From Solanum dulcamara (taxonomy: Eukaryota > Streptophyta > Magnoliopsida > Solanales > Solanaceae): a stretch of 64,000 bases of DNA. The stretch covers positions 12,475,501 through 12,539,500 of the forward strand of contig NC_077247.1 in assembly GCF_947179165.1 (NCBI RefSeq). Reading direction: 5' to 3'. How positions within the stretch are numbered: position 1 is the first letter of the stretch; each line of letters opens with the position of its first letter. A program made the translations under genes and the position numbers. The notes beneath the pieces were generated by a model. The model ran no database searches. It was not told the DNA's origin and saw only the letters and a list, made by a program, of their open reading frames with translations. Below, one piece after another: positions 23,560 through 35,265 of the stretch.

Positions 23560-24650
23560 CATTGTCCACATCCTTGAGCTTGTTATCCATGAGCAACTTG
23601 GCCTTGAGGCTTACCACTACCCCCACCTCTACAATCCCAAGCATGATAACTCGGCTTTCCATATCTGAATCATGCATTGGAGTCGGCTAAGAACTACCCT
23701 TTGTGAGTCCTTCCATACTTCTTGTAAGCGGGGAACGCTTGAGAACCAACATTGTCTCATGGGACTATTAGGTTAGCACCTTTTTCCTTGTTGAACTTGG
23801 AGGAGGAGCACTAGTGGAACCTTGTCCCACAAACTGTTGGCCACCTTGGCCCTTGCCATTGTTACTGTAATCGGACCTTTGAGGGTGGAACCCTGTACCT
23901 TCCACTCTAGCCTTCTTGAACCTTCTAGACCTTTCCCTCAACTTCTCTTCTTCAATTTACTCCGCATAGGTCATTAGTTGGGAGATGTCCATCTCTTTGA
24001 CTAACATGGCCGTCTTGCACTCCTTGGACACCAAACTTGAGACACTAGAAATGAACTTGTTCATCCTTGTCTAGGGGTCAGAGACGATAAAGGGAGAATA
24101 CTTCGACAACTTAGTGAATTTGAGGACATACTCCCTTACACTCATACTATCTTGATGAAGGTTGATGAACTCTTGGATTTTATCCTCCCTTAAATCCAAT
24201 GGAAAAAAGCAATCTAGGAAGGTACCCTTGAACTCTTCCCATCCTATCGGCCCCATTTCTTTATCCTTTTCAATAACACATTGTTAGTACCAAACTCCTG
24301 CCACACCTTTGAGTAGATAGGCCACTAGCTCATCCTTCTCATTTGGAGGCACACCCATGATAGCCACAATTCGATACACCTCATTAATGAACTCCATAGG
24401 GTCCTCATCTATTTTGGAACAATCAAACTCGAGCAGATTTATCCTTTGGAAATCCCGATTCCTAGAAGCCAAATTTTGTAGTTGAGGAGGAGGAACACCT
24501 TGGTTCCCTTGGTTGGCTATGGCTTGAGACAACAAATGATGATATTCAGAATTCTGCATGGATTACCCCTTCTTCATGATCTTGGGCATCAAAAATTGGA
24601 GGAGCTTGGTCCTCATCATCACTTAGAGGTGCTCTTGCTTGAGGAATTAT
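23560..24650 (-). pseudogene. Gag remnant of element A2
   Basis: Capsid-like segments are at 24284-24559 (SQAIANQGNQG, FDCSKIDEDPMEFINEVY, AYLLKGVAGVWY) and 24071-24256 (WEEFKGTFLDCFFPLDLRE, MSVREY, FTKLSKYSPF). The usual start codon has become ATA near 24648, and a TGA occurs near 24556. The zinc knuckle at 23632-23672 is destroyed: stop at ligand 1 (23670-23672), Tyr at ligand 2 (23661-23663), Tyr at the His position; only the last Cys survives. Known role: particle formation and RNA binding. Confidence 0.85.
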
Positions 24651-24845
24651 CTAGGGAACATAAAATGGTTTGTTATTTAGAGGAAGGCTTAGTACACTCT
24701 AAGGCACGATGTGAATTTGAAGGAAGTGAAAACTTTCCCAAATGCCCTGTAGTTTCCTATTCATAGTAGTGGCGTGCTTCACAACCATGAACAAGACCCT
24801 ATTTGATGTGGTATGTTGGACTTTGAGGACAATTTCAAGCCTCAT

Positions 24846-24857
24846 GCTCTGATACAA
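24846..24857 (-). other. Primer-binding site of element A2 (initiator Met tRNA)
   Basis: Plus strand GCTCTGATACAA, one mismatch from GCTCTGATACCA, 4 bases from the LTR edge at 24862. Confidence 0.8.
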
Positions 24858-24861
24858 AGTT

Positions 24862-27056
24862 TGTCATGACTCAAGTCTAGGGCCTAGAAGCGATACGGTA
24901 AATGAAGCACCCGGAGGTACCTCATCTAAGCCTCTTAGAATTTATTAAGCTTTTCATCGGTAATGATAATCAAACAAGCAGAAATATAAGTGATAATGGG
25001 ACTAAGGGATTTCACATAGAAAAAAAGTCAAAGTCATCTTAAACATCAAAAATTTGGTCCAACAATACCTTTTACATTTAAGACTTAGAGGGGGTTAAGG
25101 CATGTCCCTAGCTCACCCTCAAGATATAAGTCAAAATTACCAAAAGTAATCAATAGTCTATACAAAGCATAAACTAGAAAGATAGGGATGTCATTCCCAA
25201 AAAATGGGAACTCACAAACAATTAGTAGCTTTCCACGAAAAACCTAGCCATTGGGAGGAGAGTGTGGAGCAACGCCAGTCCCTACATGGTGATATCATGT
25301 AGGTAAAAGTATACGTTAGTACTTTGAATGTATCAAGTATTCGAGTATGCTATACAATGAAGAACATAAGGGATATTTATAAGCAATATTCATAAGACAA
25401 TGCATGATTGACAAATCACCATATGAAACATTAAAACATTCAATTTCTGGGAAGATAACCATAAACGATATTTAAAATCATGTGACCTATTATATGGAAT
25501 CCAACATAATCCCCTACGTTAGCACGGGGAGACTACTTTCCGGATAGAACTCCATCAACTTTAATCATTTCTATAACTTTAACTTTAATGGCTAATCATG
25601 GATCTCCTTAGGCCGAGTCCCCATCTACATGCTACATTCAGTTCTAGGTCAATCCTATGGAATCACATTTAGATATCATATTAATATAAGCAATTATATA
25701 ACTTTAAACATCGAAATATCATTCGATGGAATAACTCATTAAAACATTTCATTTGATTCAAAATATGAGAATTATCCTTTCACATAGAATCCTTTCTTTA
25801 GCTAGAAAGACCTTTCATCATCATCCAATCATTTCATAAGACTCCCTTAAACATAGGCATTTGATTCATAAACTTTCATTTGGAGTCAAGACCTTCATTG
25901 CAAGAATAGGAAACTAGGTGGATTCATTTCATAAAATCATTCAAATGCATTTAAAGAATTATTGCATGCATGAGAGTGATGGAGATGCATCAAAATTCAC
26001 ATCTTAAAATAAACCACCACACTTTAAAACCACTTTCAAGCCTTTATTTAGGCACCTTAACAAATCATTCATTTCATAAAATTGAGAGTCAATATACATC
26101 AATATAGGCAAATAAACTTCAAATGTATCATAATCTATGCATTTAGAGTCATTATGTAAAAGCCCATAAGAATTCATCATTTTAAATTTGAAATATCAAG
26201 TTGAGAAACATTTGGGCTCCATGTGTGGAAGAAATCATGGATGCAATCTAGGTATGGGGGAACAAAATCCCTATGAAAGCTTTGAGAAGGAAAGGAGACT
26301 TGAAGATGCCTTGGAAGGAAACCCTAGCTTGCCTTGAAGTTCTTGGGAGAATTTGAGAAGAGGGGATTTGACATTTTCAAGTCTAAGTGTGAAGAATGAG
26401 GCTTTGGAAGGGTTTAGGGTCTTTACATGAGAGAACTCATCCCTCAAAAAGACTTCATTTTGATTTAAAACACAGGAAAATACCAAAATGCCCCTTTAAA
26501 AATATGGCCAAAAAATGACTTCACGGGGACCTTTCCCGGCCCGTGGTTGGCTCCAATTGTAAGGGACTTGAAAAATATTTTTGGAAAGCCTGCATGGGTA
26601 AGTGTCTGAACTTTCACCATGGAACCTCTTCACGGTCCGTGAAGGGTACGATGGGGCGTGAAAAGTGGCCATGGTGCAGGTCCTGCAGGAGGCCTGCAGA
26701 GTGACCACCACGGGGACATACCACAGTCCGTAGAGGGTTCTGCGATCTGTGGAGGTCTTCTGTAGACTTGCCTTGGGAAATTTCTTGAGGGCCTTAAGGA
26801 GGTGTCACCACGGAAGGCTTAACCACCCGTGGTATCTTTATATACGACTACTTCTTTTTTTTCCAAATTCCTTTCCTTACAGTCAAGTTCTCACCACAAT
26901 CCGTGATCCTCCATCGTGGTTCCTTCTATGCAAGTCTGAGTCTCTGAATCTCTACTACAATTGCGCTCCACGGTCCGTGGTGTTTACCATGCAACTTTCT
27001 ATGTTTTCATCCTTCGTTCCTTAGTTTAGGACTTTCCACACTTCCGGGATCTTACA
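24862..27056 (-). repeat. 5' LTR of element A2 (2195 bp)
   Basis: It starts TGTCATGACTC and ends GGGATCTTACA. It aligns along its length with 14516-16953, apart from that copy's 185 bp duplication. U3 at 26520-26990 carries CCACGG/CCGTGG dyads. The chance frames 26271-26486, 26496-26711 and 26749-27024 lie in U3. Confidence 0.88.
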
Positions 27057-27103
27057 TAGTTCCTTAGAAGTAGTCCCAAAGAGAATAAAATAAAGCCCTC
27101 AAA
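27057..27103. other. Short spacer, probably part of LTR G
   Basis: 47 bp between element A2 and LTR E. Its last five bases, TCAAA (27099-27103), are the left target duplication of E, matched by 31820-31824. Confidence 0.5.
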
Positions 27104-27619
27104 TGTCACAACCCGAAATCAAGTATTATGGAACTCATCCTTTCCCGTCAGGACAAGTCAGCCTAAACCCAACAGATTTAGGAAACAATGCAGAAATAAT
27201 AGCTATATTGAATAAACAACCGAAGTCTTAAATAGCTAGAATAACCCCTAACATCTTGTTGTCATGTTCACATGTCACTAATAAATACGAAATGAAAGAT
27301 TAATACAAGTTTTAAATATATTTGTGTCTCAAATAGAATAAAGCATAAATTAAAAGGGACAAGGGAGATCACGGGACGTCAATCAACTACTTCTAAAGGT
27401 AACCTTAAAGCATTAGAGGATAAGAGAGAACTCAAACTCACTTTCGAGGCTCAGAACCAACACAAGTGTAGAAGCAAGGAGAGGGTACCAAATAATATGG
27501 TACTCAACAAGTAAACCATCAAAACAAGGCAAATCTATTAAAATTCTTAAACACCTTTCATCCCAATCGAACCTCCATGACTATACCAGCACAAAAAAGC
27601 AGCCCAACCTAGAGTTGAC

Positions 27620-30332
27620 TGTTATGACTCAAGCCTAGGGCCTAGATGTGACACGGTGAATGATGAACCCTAAATTACCTCAAACAAGACTCTTAGCATT
27701 CATTTAGCCTTTCATAGGTAATGATCATAAAAAAAGCAAAAATCATAATAGTAAATCTTCAACTTACATATGTCCAAAAACACCTCTAACTTTTAGATTT
27801 AGCGGGGGCTAAGACAAGTCCCTAGATCACCCTCAATAAAAATAAAATAAATTTCCATAGTAAGTTTCTAAAGGTCTCAACATATCATAAGCTAGAAAGA
27901 AAAGGAGTATTATTCTCGAAACATGGGAACTCACCAAAAGTTGCCTTTAAACAAAATCTCAACTAGCCATGTGGAGGAGAACGAGGAGGAGCATTAGTCC
28001 CTACATGGTGATATCATGTAGGCAAGAGAGTATGTGTTAGTACTTTGAATGTACTAAGTATGTAGGCATGCAATACAATGTAAAACATTTAGGACGTTTA
28101 TAAGGTAAAGTACATCAATAAGTGCATGCATGAGTAATCAAGTAGATATTATTTGAAATCATACGTATGTGGGAAGATGGCTATAACTGATATTAAGACC
28201 ATGTGAGCTATTACATAGAATCAAATATAACCCCCTACATAGGTCGGGGAGTGTACTTTCCCAGGGTATAACTCTATCAACTTTATATTCATTCTTTAAC
28301 TTTAACTTTAAGGGCTTTAGTAGATCCTCTAACCTAAGCCTACAAGGGCTCCTATGTTGGCAAATAGTTAATGAGACAAGCGGTTGCTACTAGGATTCCC
28401 TTACCAAATTCCATCCCAATGCCCCATTCATTTCTAAGTCAATCCCACACAATAGTTTAATACTTCAAAATAGTCATAGCATATATTTTGAGAATTAGTA
28501 CTTTGAATGTACTAAGTAGGTAGGCATGAAATACAATGTAAAATATTTAGGACATTTATAAGATAAAGTACATCAATAAGTGCATTCATGAGTAATCAAG
28601 TAGATATCATTTGAAATCATATGTATATGGGAAAATGACTATAACTGACATTAAGACCCTGTGAGCTATTACATAGAATCAAACATAACCCCCTACATTG
28701 GTCGGGGAGTGTACTTTCCCATGGTATAACTCCATCAACTTTACATTCATTCTTTAGCTTTAACTTTAAGGGTTTTAGTGGATCCTCTAGCCTAAGCCTA
28801 CAAGGGATCCTATGTTGGCAAATAGTTAATGAGACAAGGGGTTGCTACTAGGATTCCCTTACCGAATTCCATCCCAATGCCCCATTCGGTACTAAGTTAA
28901 TCCCACGCAATAGTTTAATACTTCAAAATAGTCATAGCATATAGCTTGAGAATTCAAAACATCACATTCAATGAAATAGCTCATTAAAACCTTTGGTGAT
29001 TCAAATATGCAAAAATTTTCCTTATTGCTTAAAGAATTCATATTTCATACACAGTCATCTAGAGTCAAAACTTTCTAGTCAAACTTCATCGAAAGCATAG
29101 AAAAACTAGGTGGGTTCAAATCACTTCAACTTTCAAACATGTATGTAAATGAAATTATGCATAAATACTTTGAAATCCATCAATTAAAAATAATGGTTTA
29201 AACAACCCACCATGAATTTCAAGAATCTTTTAAGAGCTAAGTAGAGAAAATACTTGCAAACGATCAATCTATATATATAAAATCATTTTTCATCAAAATA
29301 GATCAATTATCATTAGTTTAACCATGATTCATGCTATTAAGTAAAAATACGAATTACCCATAAGAAAATCTTACATAAAATCAAAAAATTTAGTTGAAAG
29401 AGTTTTGGACTCCATGGGTGGAAGAACCAATGGATAAATACCCAAATACCTTAGAATAAATCTTGAAGAGAATTGGGTAATAAACATAATTTATCATATA
29501 TAATACTTTATGCATGAGAGTGGAAGGAATATTTTCATTGAAGCCTTACATACCTAGAATCCAAAGCTTTACTCAGAATCAAAAGACTCAATGAACACTC
29601 TTGCACCCCTAGCCTTTTCTCCTTGCCAGAGCGTTCTATGTACTAACAGGGGTATATGAATTACCAGAATAGTATTTCTTCACTACTAAAAACTAAAACT
29701 ATATTTAAGAATGAGTAAAGAAGTGTATAGAGAGAAGAGTTGCTTGATAAAGCTTGATGAACAAAATAAGAAAATAAGATATGTATGTATAGGTGCGAAG
29801 GAGGGACATAACAATAAATAAAATAATTACAAAGAATGATCTTGAAAATCCAATGGAGGATCGTGATGTCATAGGTGATGTCAAATGGAGGACTATTGAT
29901 GTCATGGATGATGTCAAATGGATCTAGATCTTCCATGGTTGGTGATATGAATCTTCTTTTGATGGAATATCCTTTTTCAGAGTTATGTTTAAACAAGATA
30001 ACTTTCTAATTAGGATTTGGGGCCTTCATATAAATTGTAGTTCTAAAACAACCAAATTGGACCATCCTACACGAGATATGATTTTTTCTCTACAAACACT
30101 CTATTTCATCACAACACCAGGTCTTGCAAAAATTAATTATTTTGACCTACTTAGCCTTCGAATCGTAAGTTATAGTCTTCACGAAAGGTGTAGGTAATGA
30201 TGTTGGGGTTATTCAAAATTTTGAGTCACATAATTGGACAATCCAATGAAGAGTTATGCGAAAAATACAGAAGCAGTATCATTTTCATCGAGAATTGGAA
30301 CACCACATATAATATTTTTAGGGGGTCTTACA
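27620..30332 (-). mobile_element. Solo A-family LTR nested in LTR E (2713 bp)
   Basis: It starts TGTTATGACTC, ends GGGGGTCTTACA, and is flanked by TTGAC at 27615-27619 and 30333-30337. A-LTR homology is plain in the first 1.6 kb. The extra length is partly the 458 bp duplication at 28037-28952. Its U3 has neither of the two dyad types seen in other A LTRs; it instead repeats GATGTCAAATGGA near 29875-29925. The frames at 29661-29996 and 29985-30197 are not conserved. Confidence 0.88.
28037..28952. repeat. 458 bp tandem duplication within the nested A LTR
   Basis: Units 28037-28494 and 28495-28952 both begin TTAGTACTTTGAATGTACTA and both end TTGAGAA. They differ only at scattered bases. The other A LTRs have one copy. 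Confidence 0.9.
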
Positions 30333-30472
30333 TTGACAATACACAGTCCAAATGACTAAAAGATAGATGTTACAAGTATCACATGGATTATAACATAAGT
30401 CAAAAAACACACACAAATATGAAAGGATGCTCATATCCAAATAATAATCAAGCATCAGTCACAATCATCTGC

Positions 30473-30733
30473 AATGACCTCGGCAACACACTCTTATTGA
30501 AAATGACCTCGGCAACACACTCTTATCGAAAATAACCTCGGCATCAAACTCTCACCAAAAATGACCTCGTTATCACAATCTCACTAGAAAAGACCCCTCC
30601 TACACAATCTCACCGAAAATTACCTCGACATTACACTCTCACCGAATATGACATTGGCATCATAATCTCACTAAAAAATACCTCGGCAACACAATCTCGC
30701 ATAAAATGACCTCGGCATCACAGCATTTCCGTC
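30473..30733. repeat. 29 bp minisatellite, 9 copies, in LTR E
   Basis: The consensus contains AATGACCTCGGCA and CACTCTCACC. Units begin at 30473, 30502, 30531, 30560, 30589, 30618, 30647, 30676 and 30705, all exactly 29 bp apart. Units vary by substitution, with no length change that I can see. Confidence 0.92.
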
Positions 30734-31819
30734 TTATCACAATGTTCAAGAATAAAATACAATTGGTATGTTCACAGAATAATGAGGAATAACAAGTTCA
30801 AGAAGTGCACAATCACAATGAAACTATCAAAACATTTGATCAAATACACATCCATATCGAAATCAAGGCATTTCACACTATCACATCACAAGATTAGCAC
30901 ACATTGCCTTTTTGTTAACCCATCTTTTAACCTAAGTTAAATCACGTAATAAGATAGCCCACAACCTTTTTTCCATTACTCTCCAACACACACAAGAAAG
31001 GAAATTCCGGAATTCTACAGGATTTAAAGAAGTTTTAAAAGTTTTATTGCCTCAATTAATCGAATAATCACGTTGAAACTTGATTCTTTCACAACGCTTT
31101 TAAATGATCAAAATCTGTTCAAATACATATTTTTCATAAGAATACGAATTCAATGACACTCGTATTGCTATATTTATTTTCGGGTCAAAAAGTCATCCTG
31201 AGCCCCCAAATTCAATCCTAAATTTTATCTCAGATTATTTCCACACATAATAAAATAAACTAACATGTTAAATTTCAACTAAAATGGATCATTATTCGAC
31301 CCTCAAATCAAAATTTTGTTTTAAGAACCCTATGACTATATTTTCTTATTTCAGCATTATTTCTCCATGAATATACCCTAAAAGTTTACTCATAACCACA
31401 TAAAATCTCATAGAAAAGACAAGAATCATTACCTTTATGTTTTGGATTGAAAATATCTAATTTTATCTTGTCCTTTCTTTTTCTTTTTTTTCCTTTCTTT
31501 TCTTTTTTCCTCCGTATTTTTTTTATTTCTGTGTTTTTTTGTTTTTGAAGGCCAGGGTTTGCTGACTCTTCCTTTCCTTTTTGAAATTAGGCATTTTCCT
31601 AGTTTATTTTCTTCTCTTTTTTTTCCTTTCTTATTTTTTTAAAAACTTAACTTTCTCCCCTTTGTTTCCATTATTATTAGCAAAACAATAATCCTTTGCT
31701 TAATTTGAAAATCATGTCACTCATTTTTTAAAATTCATAAATTATTTATAACAACTATAAAGAAGTTTAAAAGTAGAAAAATTAATATAATTCACAAAAC
31801 AATTAGAAAGGTCGTTACA

Positions 31820-32020
31820 TCAAAAGACACATAAAAAGATAAAACAAAAATTTATTTCGCAGATAGCGAAGGTCCCTTGATATAGAGAGACCCTTTTATT
31901 TAGCGAAGGTCATTGACCAGTCAAGGTTGACATGACGATCAATGAATATTTTGGAGAAAAGTTATTTTTTTAATTCAATTTTCAATGTACGTTTTAAAAA
32001 CGACGGAGTGAGTTGTTACA
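31820..32020 (-). repeat. End segment of LTR G
   Basis: After the TCAAA duplication, about 195 bp of AT-rich sequence ends GAGTTGTTACA at 32020, an LTR-like terminus (minus-strand start TGTAACAACTC). It repeats GCGAAGGTC at about 31867 and 31899. I infer continuity with 13665-14515 through the two insertions. Confidence 0.45.
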
Positions 32021-33491
32021 CTTACTCAGTAAGTTAACTAACACCAAATTTAATGCATTATATTCCAAATCCTTCATTGGTTAGAAAATAATATTTTTTT
32101 ATTTTATAAAGAATTGTTCTTCTATTCTGCGGATATAGAGAAATAAAAGCTGGTGAATTTTACGCACACAAGAGTTGTTTTGAAGACAAACTGGGTTGGA
32201 TCCCTGATGTGTTGCCAAATACGACATTAACTACGCCAAAAAAAAGAGTTATTGTAAGTTCTCAAACGCAATTTTTTAGTTTGATATGTGTTTTTAGTTA
32301 GTTTTCAGGGAAATTAAAGTACGCTTGGGTTGATGGTATTTGGCATGGTTTATGTGGAAATTTGATTGATTTTGAAGGATGTTGGTAGCTTGGTGTTGAG
32401 GTGAGGTCAAAAGGAAAGCAAAATATGCAAGAAGTTCTAGGTTGACTTGAGTTTGGCAAGGTTTCACGATAACTTGAAAGGAGAACTCAAAGAAAAAACT
32501 TCACCGCGATTTGAAGGACCTTGGAATATGTGTTGGGAGATTAAATCAACATATTTTGACCAAGTATTCCCACCAATATATACACCATGGGCCGTGGTAG
32601 GTAGTACTGGCCATGAAAAGCATCCCCCAAGTCATAAAGAAGACTTCCCAGGAAGGCTGCCAACCTTCCAAGAAATTGGCTAAGGTTCACACCAAGGAAG
32701 TCTCACCACGAGCCGTGGTGGGGACTTTGGTGGTGTGTCTAACCATCAATTTTTCAAGTCAAGAGGTGATATGTACAAGGTAACCACAAGGAGCCAAGGC
32801 AAGAAGGAACATGGCCAAGGCAACCACTAAGAGCTTCACCACGAGTCGTGGTCCTCACCACTGAATGTGGTGGGTGCCCTGGTGGATTGACAGACACAAG
32901 CTGCCAAGGAAATGACCAAGGAAGGCCACCACGGCTCCTGTATAGTGCTATCCGAGTCTAAAACCAAGTTGATTTCCTAGTTCATTTACGATTAGTTTTA
33001 GGTTTCTATAAATACCCTCTTGTGTTATAATTTTAGGGTACACTTTTCCGATACTTTTTACACATTTTTCCTACTGTTTGAAGGCCTTAATACCGATGAA
33101 AAACTATAATTTAGAGTTGTATTCATTGATCAAAAGCTATTGGACAGATTTGGGAGCAAGAACACACAACTCGGATTCTTTGAGTTCTAGTTTTGTGATT
33201 TGAATCTAAATCTTATTATTCAATTGTGAGTTTGATTCATTGTTCTTTTTAAGACTTATAATACATGTTTCATTCATTTTTTATTGAGTTATCCATCGAA
33301 ATTATGCAAGGCTGAATGCACAACTAGGGTTGTGGGAACCATGATGACGTAATTAGAATAGGTAAAAGTGGGATTGATATTTGTGATTTGTTGTTGCATG
33401 TAATGTGATTTATTTATTCAAAAGTATTTCTTAGTGAGTGAACGCATTAAGAACTTGAATGTATTCGTTGCTTTACCTAGAGGTAGGTAGT
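32021..33491. other. Unassigned region with LTR-like promoter, family H
   Basis: No conserved protein is visible. The stretch 32580-32940 carries CCGTGG/CCACGA dyads similar in style to A-family U3 (for example CACCACGAGCCGTGGTG at 32703). It is followed by a TATA box near 33007 and AT-rich transcribed-looking sequence. That order (dyads, TATA, leader) suggests part of a plus-strand LTR whose ends I could not fix. The frame 32447-32683 overlaps the dyads and is treated as chance. Confidence 0.35.
33007..33014 (+). promoter_or_regulatory. TATA box candidate
   Basis: TATAAATA in the context CTATAAATACCCTC, about 70-420 bp downstream of the dyad cluster. This is a typical plant core-promoter form. 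Activity is not shown. Confidence 0.45.
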
Positions 33492-34723
33492 TGTCACGAC
33501 CCAACCCCATAGGCCGCGACTGAGGTCCGACCTAGACCCCCTTATGAATATCTATTAGCTATAATTAAATTGAACCATGTGCGATGTGATACTATACACA
33601 AAAACCCCAATGGGTCAAAAACTTTTTTTATCTACCTGTAGCCTTTTTCACCTGTATCATAACATGAAAGGGCATGCAAGCTGACAAGGCTACCACAACA
33701 CAAAAATATTTGCAGTATGCCATATGAGCACAACTGAAACAAATGTACAATCAACCCACATACACATGTCTACAGACCTCTAAGAGTATTAATAACAACA
33801 TATGTCGGGATAGGGCCCCCATCGTACCCCTGAATATACAAATATATACATAGAAGTTCTAGTACCCAAAAGCTTACCTCCGATTCGATGGAGCTTCTCC
33901 CAAACTTGCTGAGTGGAATCCTAAGCTGGCGGATCCCCAAAATGTGCGTCTGTACCTGCAGGCATGAAATGCAGCCCCCCAAAGAAAGAGGGTCAGTACG
34001 ATACATGTACTAAGTATATAAAGCATAACATAGCATAAATGAGCTTTCAACTGAAATAGAGATGCAGGCAATAAATGTATCGTACTGACCCCTTAGAAGG
34101 AGGTAGTTGTCATGACCCAACCCCATTAGGCCGTAACTGGGGTCCAACCTAGACCCTCTTATGTATATCTATTAGCTATACTTAATTTGAACCGTGTGTG
34201 ATGTGATACTATACACAAAAAACCCAATGGGTCAAAAACTTTTTTAATCTACCTGTAGCCTCTTTCACCTATATCATAACATGAAAGGGCACGCAAGCCG
34301 ACAAGGCTGCCATAACACAAAAATATTTGCAGTATGCCGTATGAGCACAACTAAAACAAATGTACAATCAACCCACATACATATGTCTACATACCTCTAA
34401 GAGTATTAATAATAATATATGGCAGGACAGGGCCTCTGCCGTACCCCTGAATTTACAAATATATATATAGAAGTTCTAGTACCCAAAAGCTTGCCTCCGA
34501 TTCGATGGCGCTTCTCCCAAACTTGCTGAGTGGAACCTTAAGCTGGGGGATCCCCAAAATGTGCGTCTATACCTGCGAGCATGAAATGCAGCCCCCCCCA
34601 AAGAAATGGGTCGGTACGATACATGTACTGAGTATATAAAGCATAACATAGCATAAACGAGCTTTTAACTGAAATAAGGATGCAGGCAATAAATGTAACA
34701 GTTAATGAATCACTATACCTGTA
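33492..34723. repeat. 616 bp tandem duplication in the D LTR
   Basis: Units start TGTCACGACCC at 33492 and TGTCATGACCC at 34108, both preceded by GGTAGT. Identity is roughly nine bases in ten by eye over about 590 bp. Unit 1 then ends with a short unrelated filler of about 20 bp. Shared GGTAGT before both makes an internal duplication more likely than two separate insertions. Confidence 0.8.
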
Positions 34724-34830
34724 CTGTGTGAAATAAGAGTGTGTATATCTTTCTCACATATCATACTCGGCCCGCTGTGGGACTCGGGGTTACAAATGTA
34801 TCACTATGTTTTCATATGCATGCCTATATA

Positions 34831-35265
34831 CTGTATCCGACCCTTCAGTGAGGGACTCGGTGAAGCTGTCATTTCATCGTGTATCATGCTAGACCATTCA
34901 AGGATGCGGTGAATAATTATTTCATCATATATCATGCCCGACCCTTCATGGGATGCGGTAAATAAACATTTTATCATTAATCATGCCCGACCCTTCATGG
35001 GACACAGTGAATAAGCATTTCATCATTTATCATGCTCGAACCTTCATAGGATCGGAGAATAAGCATTTAGTCATTTATCATGCCCGGCCCTTCATGGGAC
35101 GCGGTGAATAAGCATTTCATTATTTATCATACCCGGGCCTTTATGAGATGCGGTGAATAAGCATTTCATTATTTATCATGCCTGGCCCTTCATAGGACAC
35201 AGTGAATAAGCATTTCATAATTTATCATTCCCATCCCTTTATGGGATGCGGTGAATAATGTATTA
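34831..35265. repeat. 49 bp minisatellite, 9 copies, in the D LTR
   Basis: Units carry CATGCCCGACCCTTCATGGG then GCGGTGAATAAGCATTTCAT. Starts are near 34831, 34885, 34933, 34982, 35031, 35079, 35128, 35177 and 35226, so the spacing is 48-49 bp except for the first. Confidence 0.92.

Larger units (their letters stand above)
14516..27056 (-). mobile_element. Element A2: Ty3/gypsy chromovirus-like retrotransposon with both LTRs
   Basis: Read on the minus strand the order is 5' LTR 24862-27056, primer site 24846-24857, gag, protease, the start of the reverse transcriptase region, a gap filled by a D element (19277-22928), RNase H, integrase with a chromodomain-like tail, polypurine tract, then 3' LTR 14516-16953. 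The integrase-after-RNase-H order defines Ty3/gypsy, and the C-terminal tail points to the chromovirus (Tekay/Del-like) group. The two LTRs differ at roughly one base in eight over the part I compared by eye, so the insertion is old. The 5-base flanks (GTAGG left, TAGTT right) do not match. All coding regions are broken. Confidence 0.88.
27104..31819 (-). mobile_element. Solo LTR of family E (about 2.0 kb) carrying a nested A LTR
   Basis: The plus reading starts TGTCACAACCCG and ends AAGGTCGTTACA. TCAAA duplications flank it at 27099-27103 and 31820-31824. Removing the nested A LTR and its target duplication leaves about 1998 bp. It contains a 29 bp minisatellite (30473-30733) and a pyrimidine-rich tract at about 31465-31540. 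No gag or pol is present. The family is not recognised beyond TG...CA termini. Confidence 0.87.

Noticed and set aside
24482..24766. 94-codon plus-strand frame
   Set aside because: It lies antisense to the gag start and primer site of element A2.
30473..30733. Regular short repeats that might suggest a CRISPR array
   Set aside because: Units are contiguous 29 bp repeats with no unique spacers, and the context is a plant LTR.
34831..35265. Evenly spaced 49 bp units as a CRISPR array or centromeric satellite
   Set aside because: No repeat-spacer structure, only nine copies, and the array is confined to one LTR.
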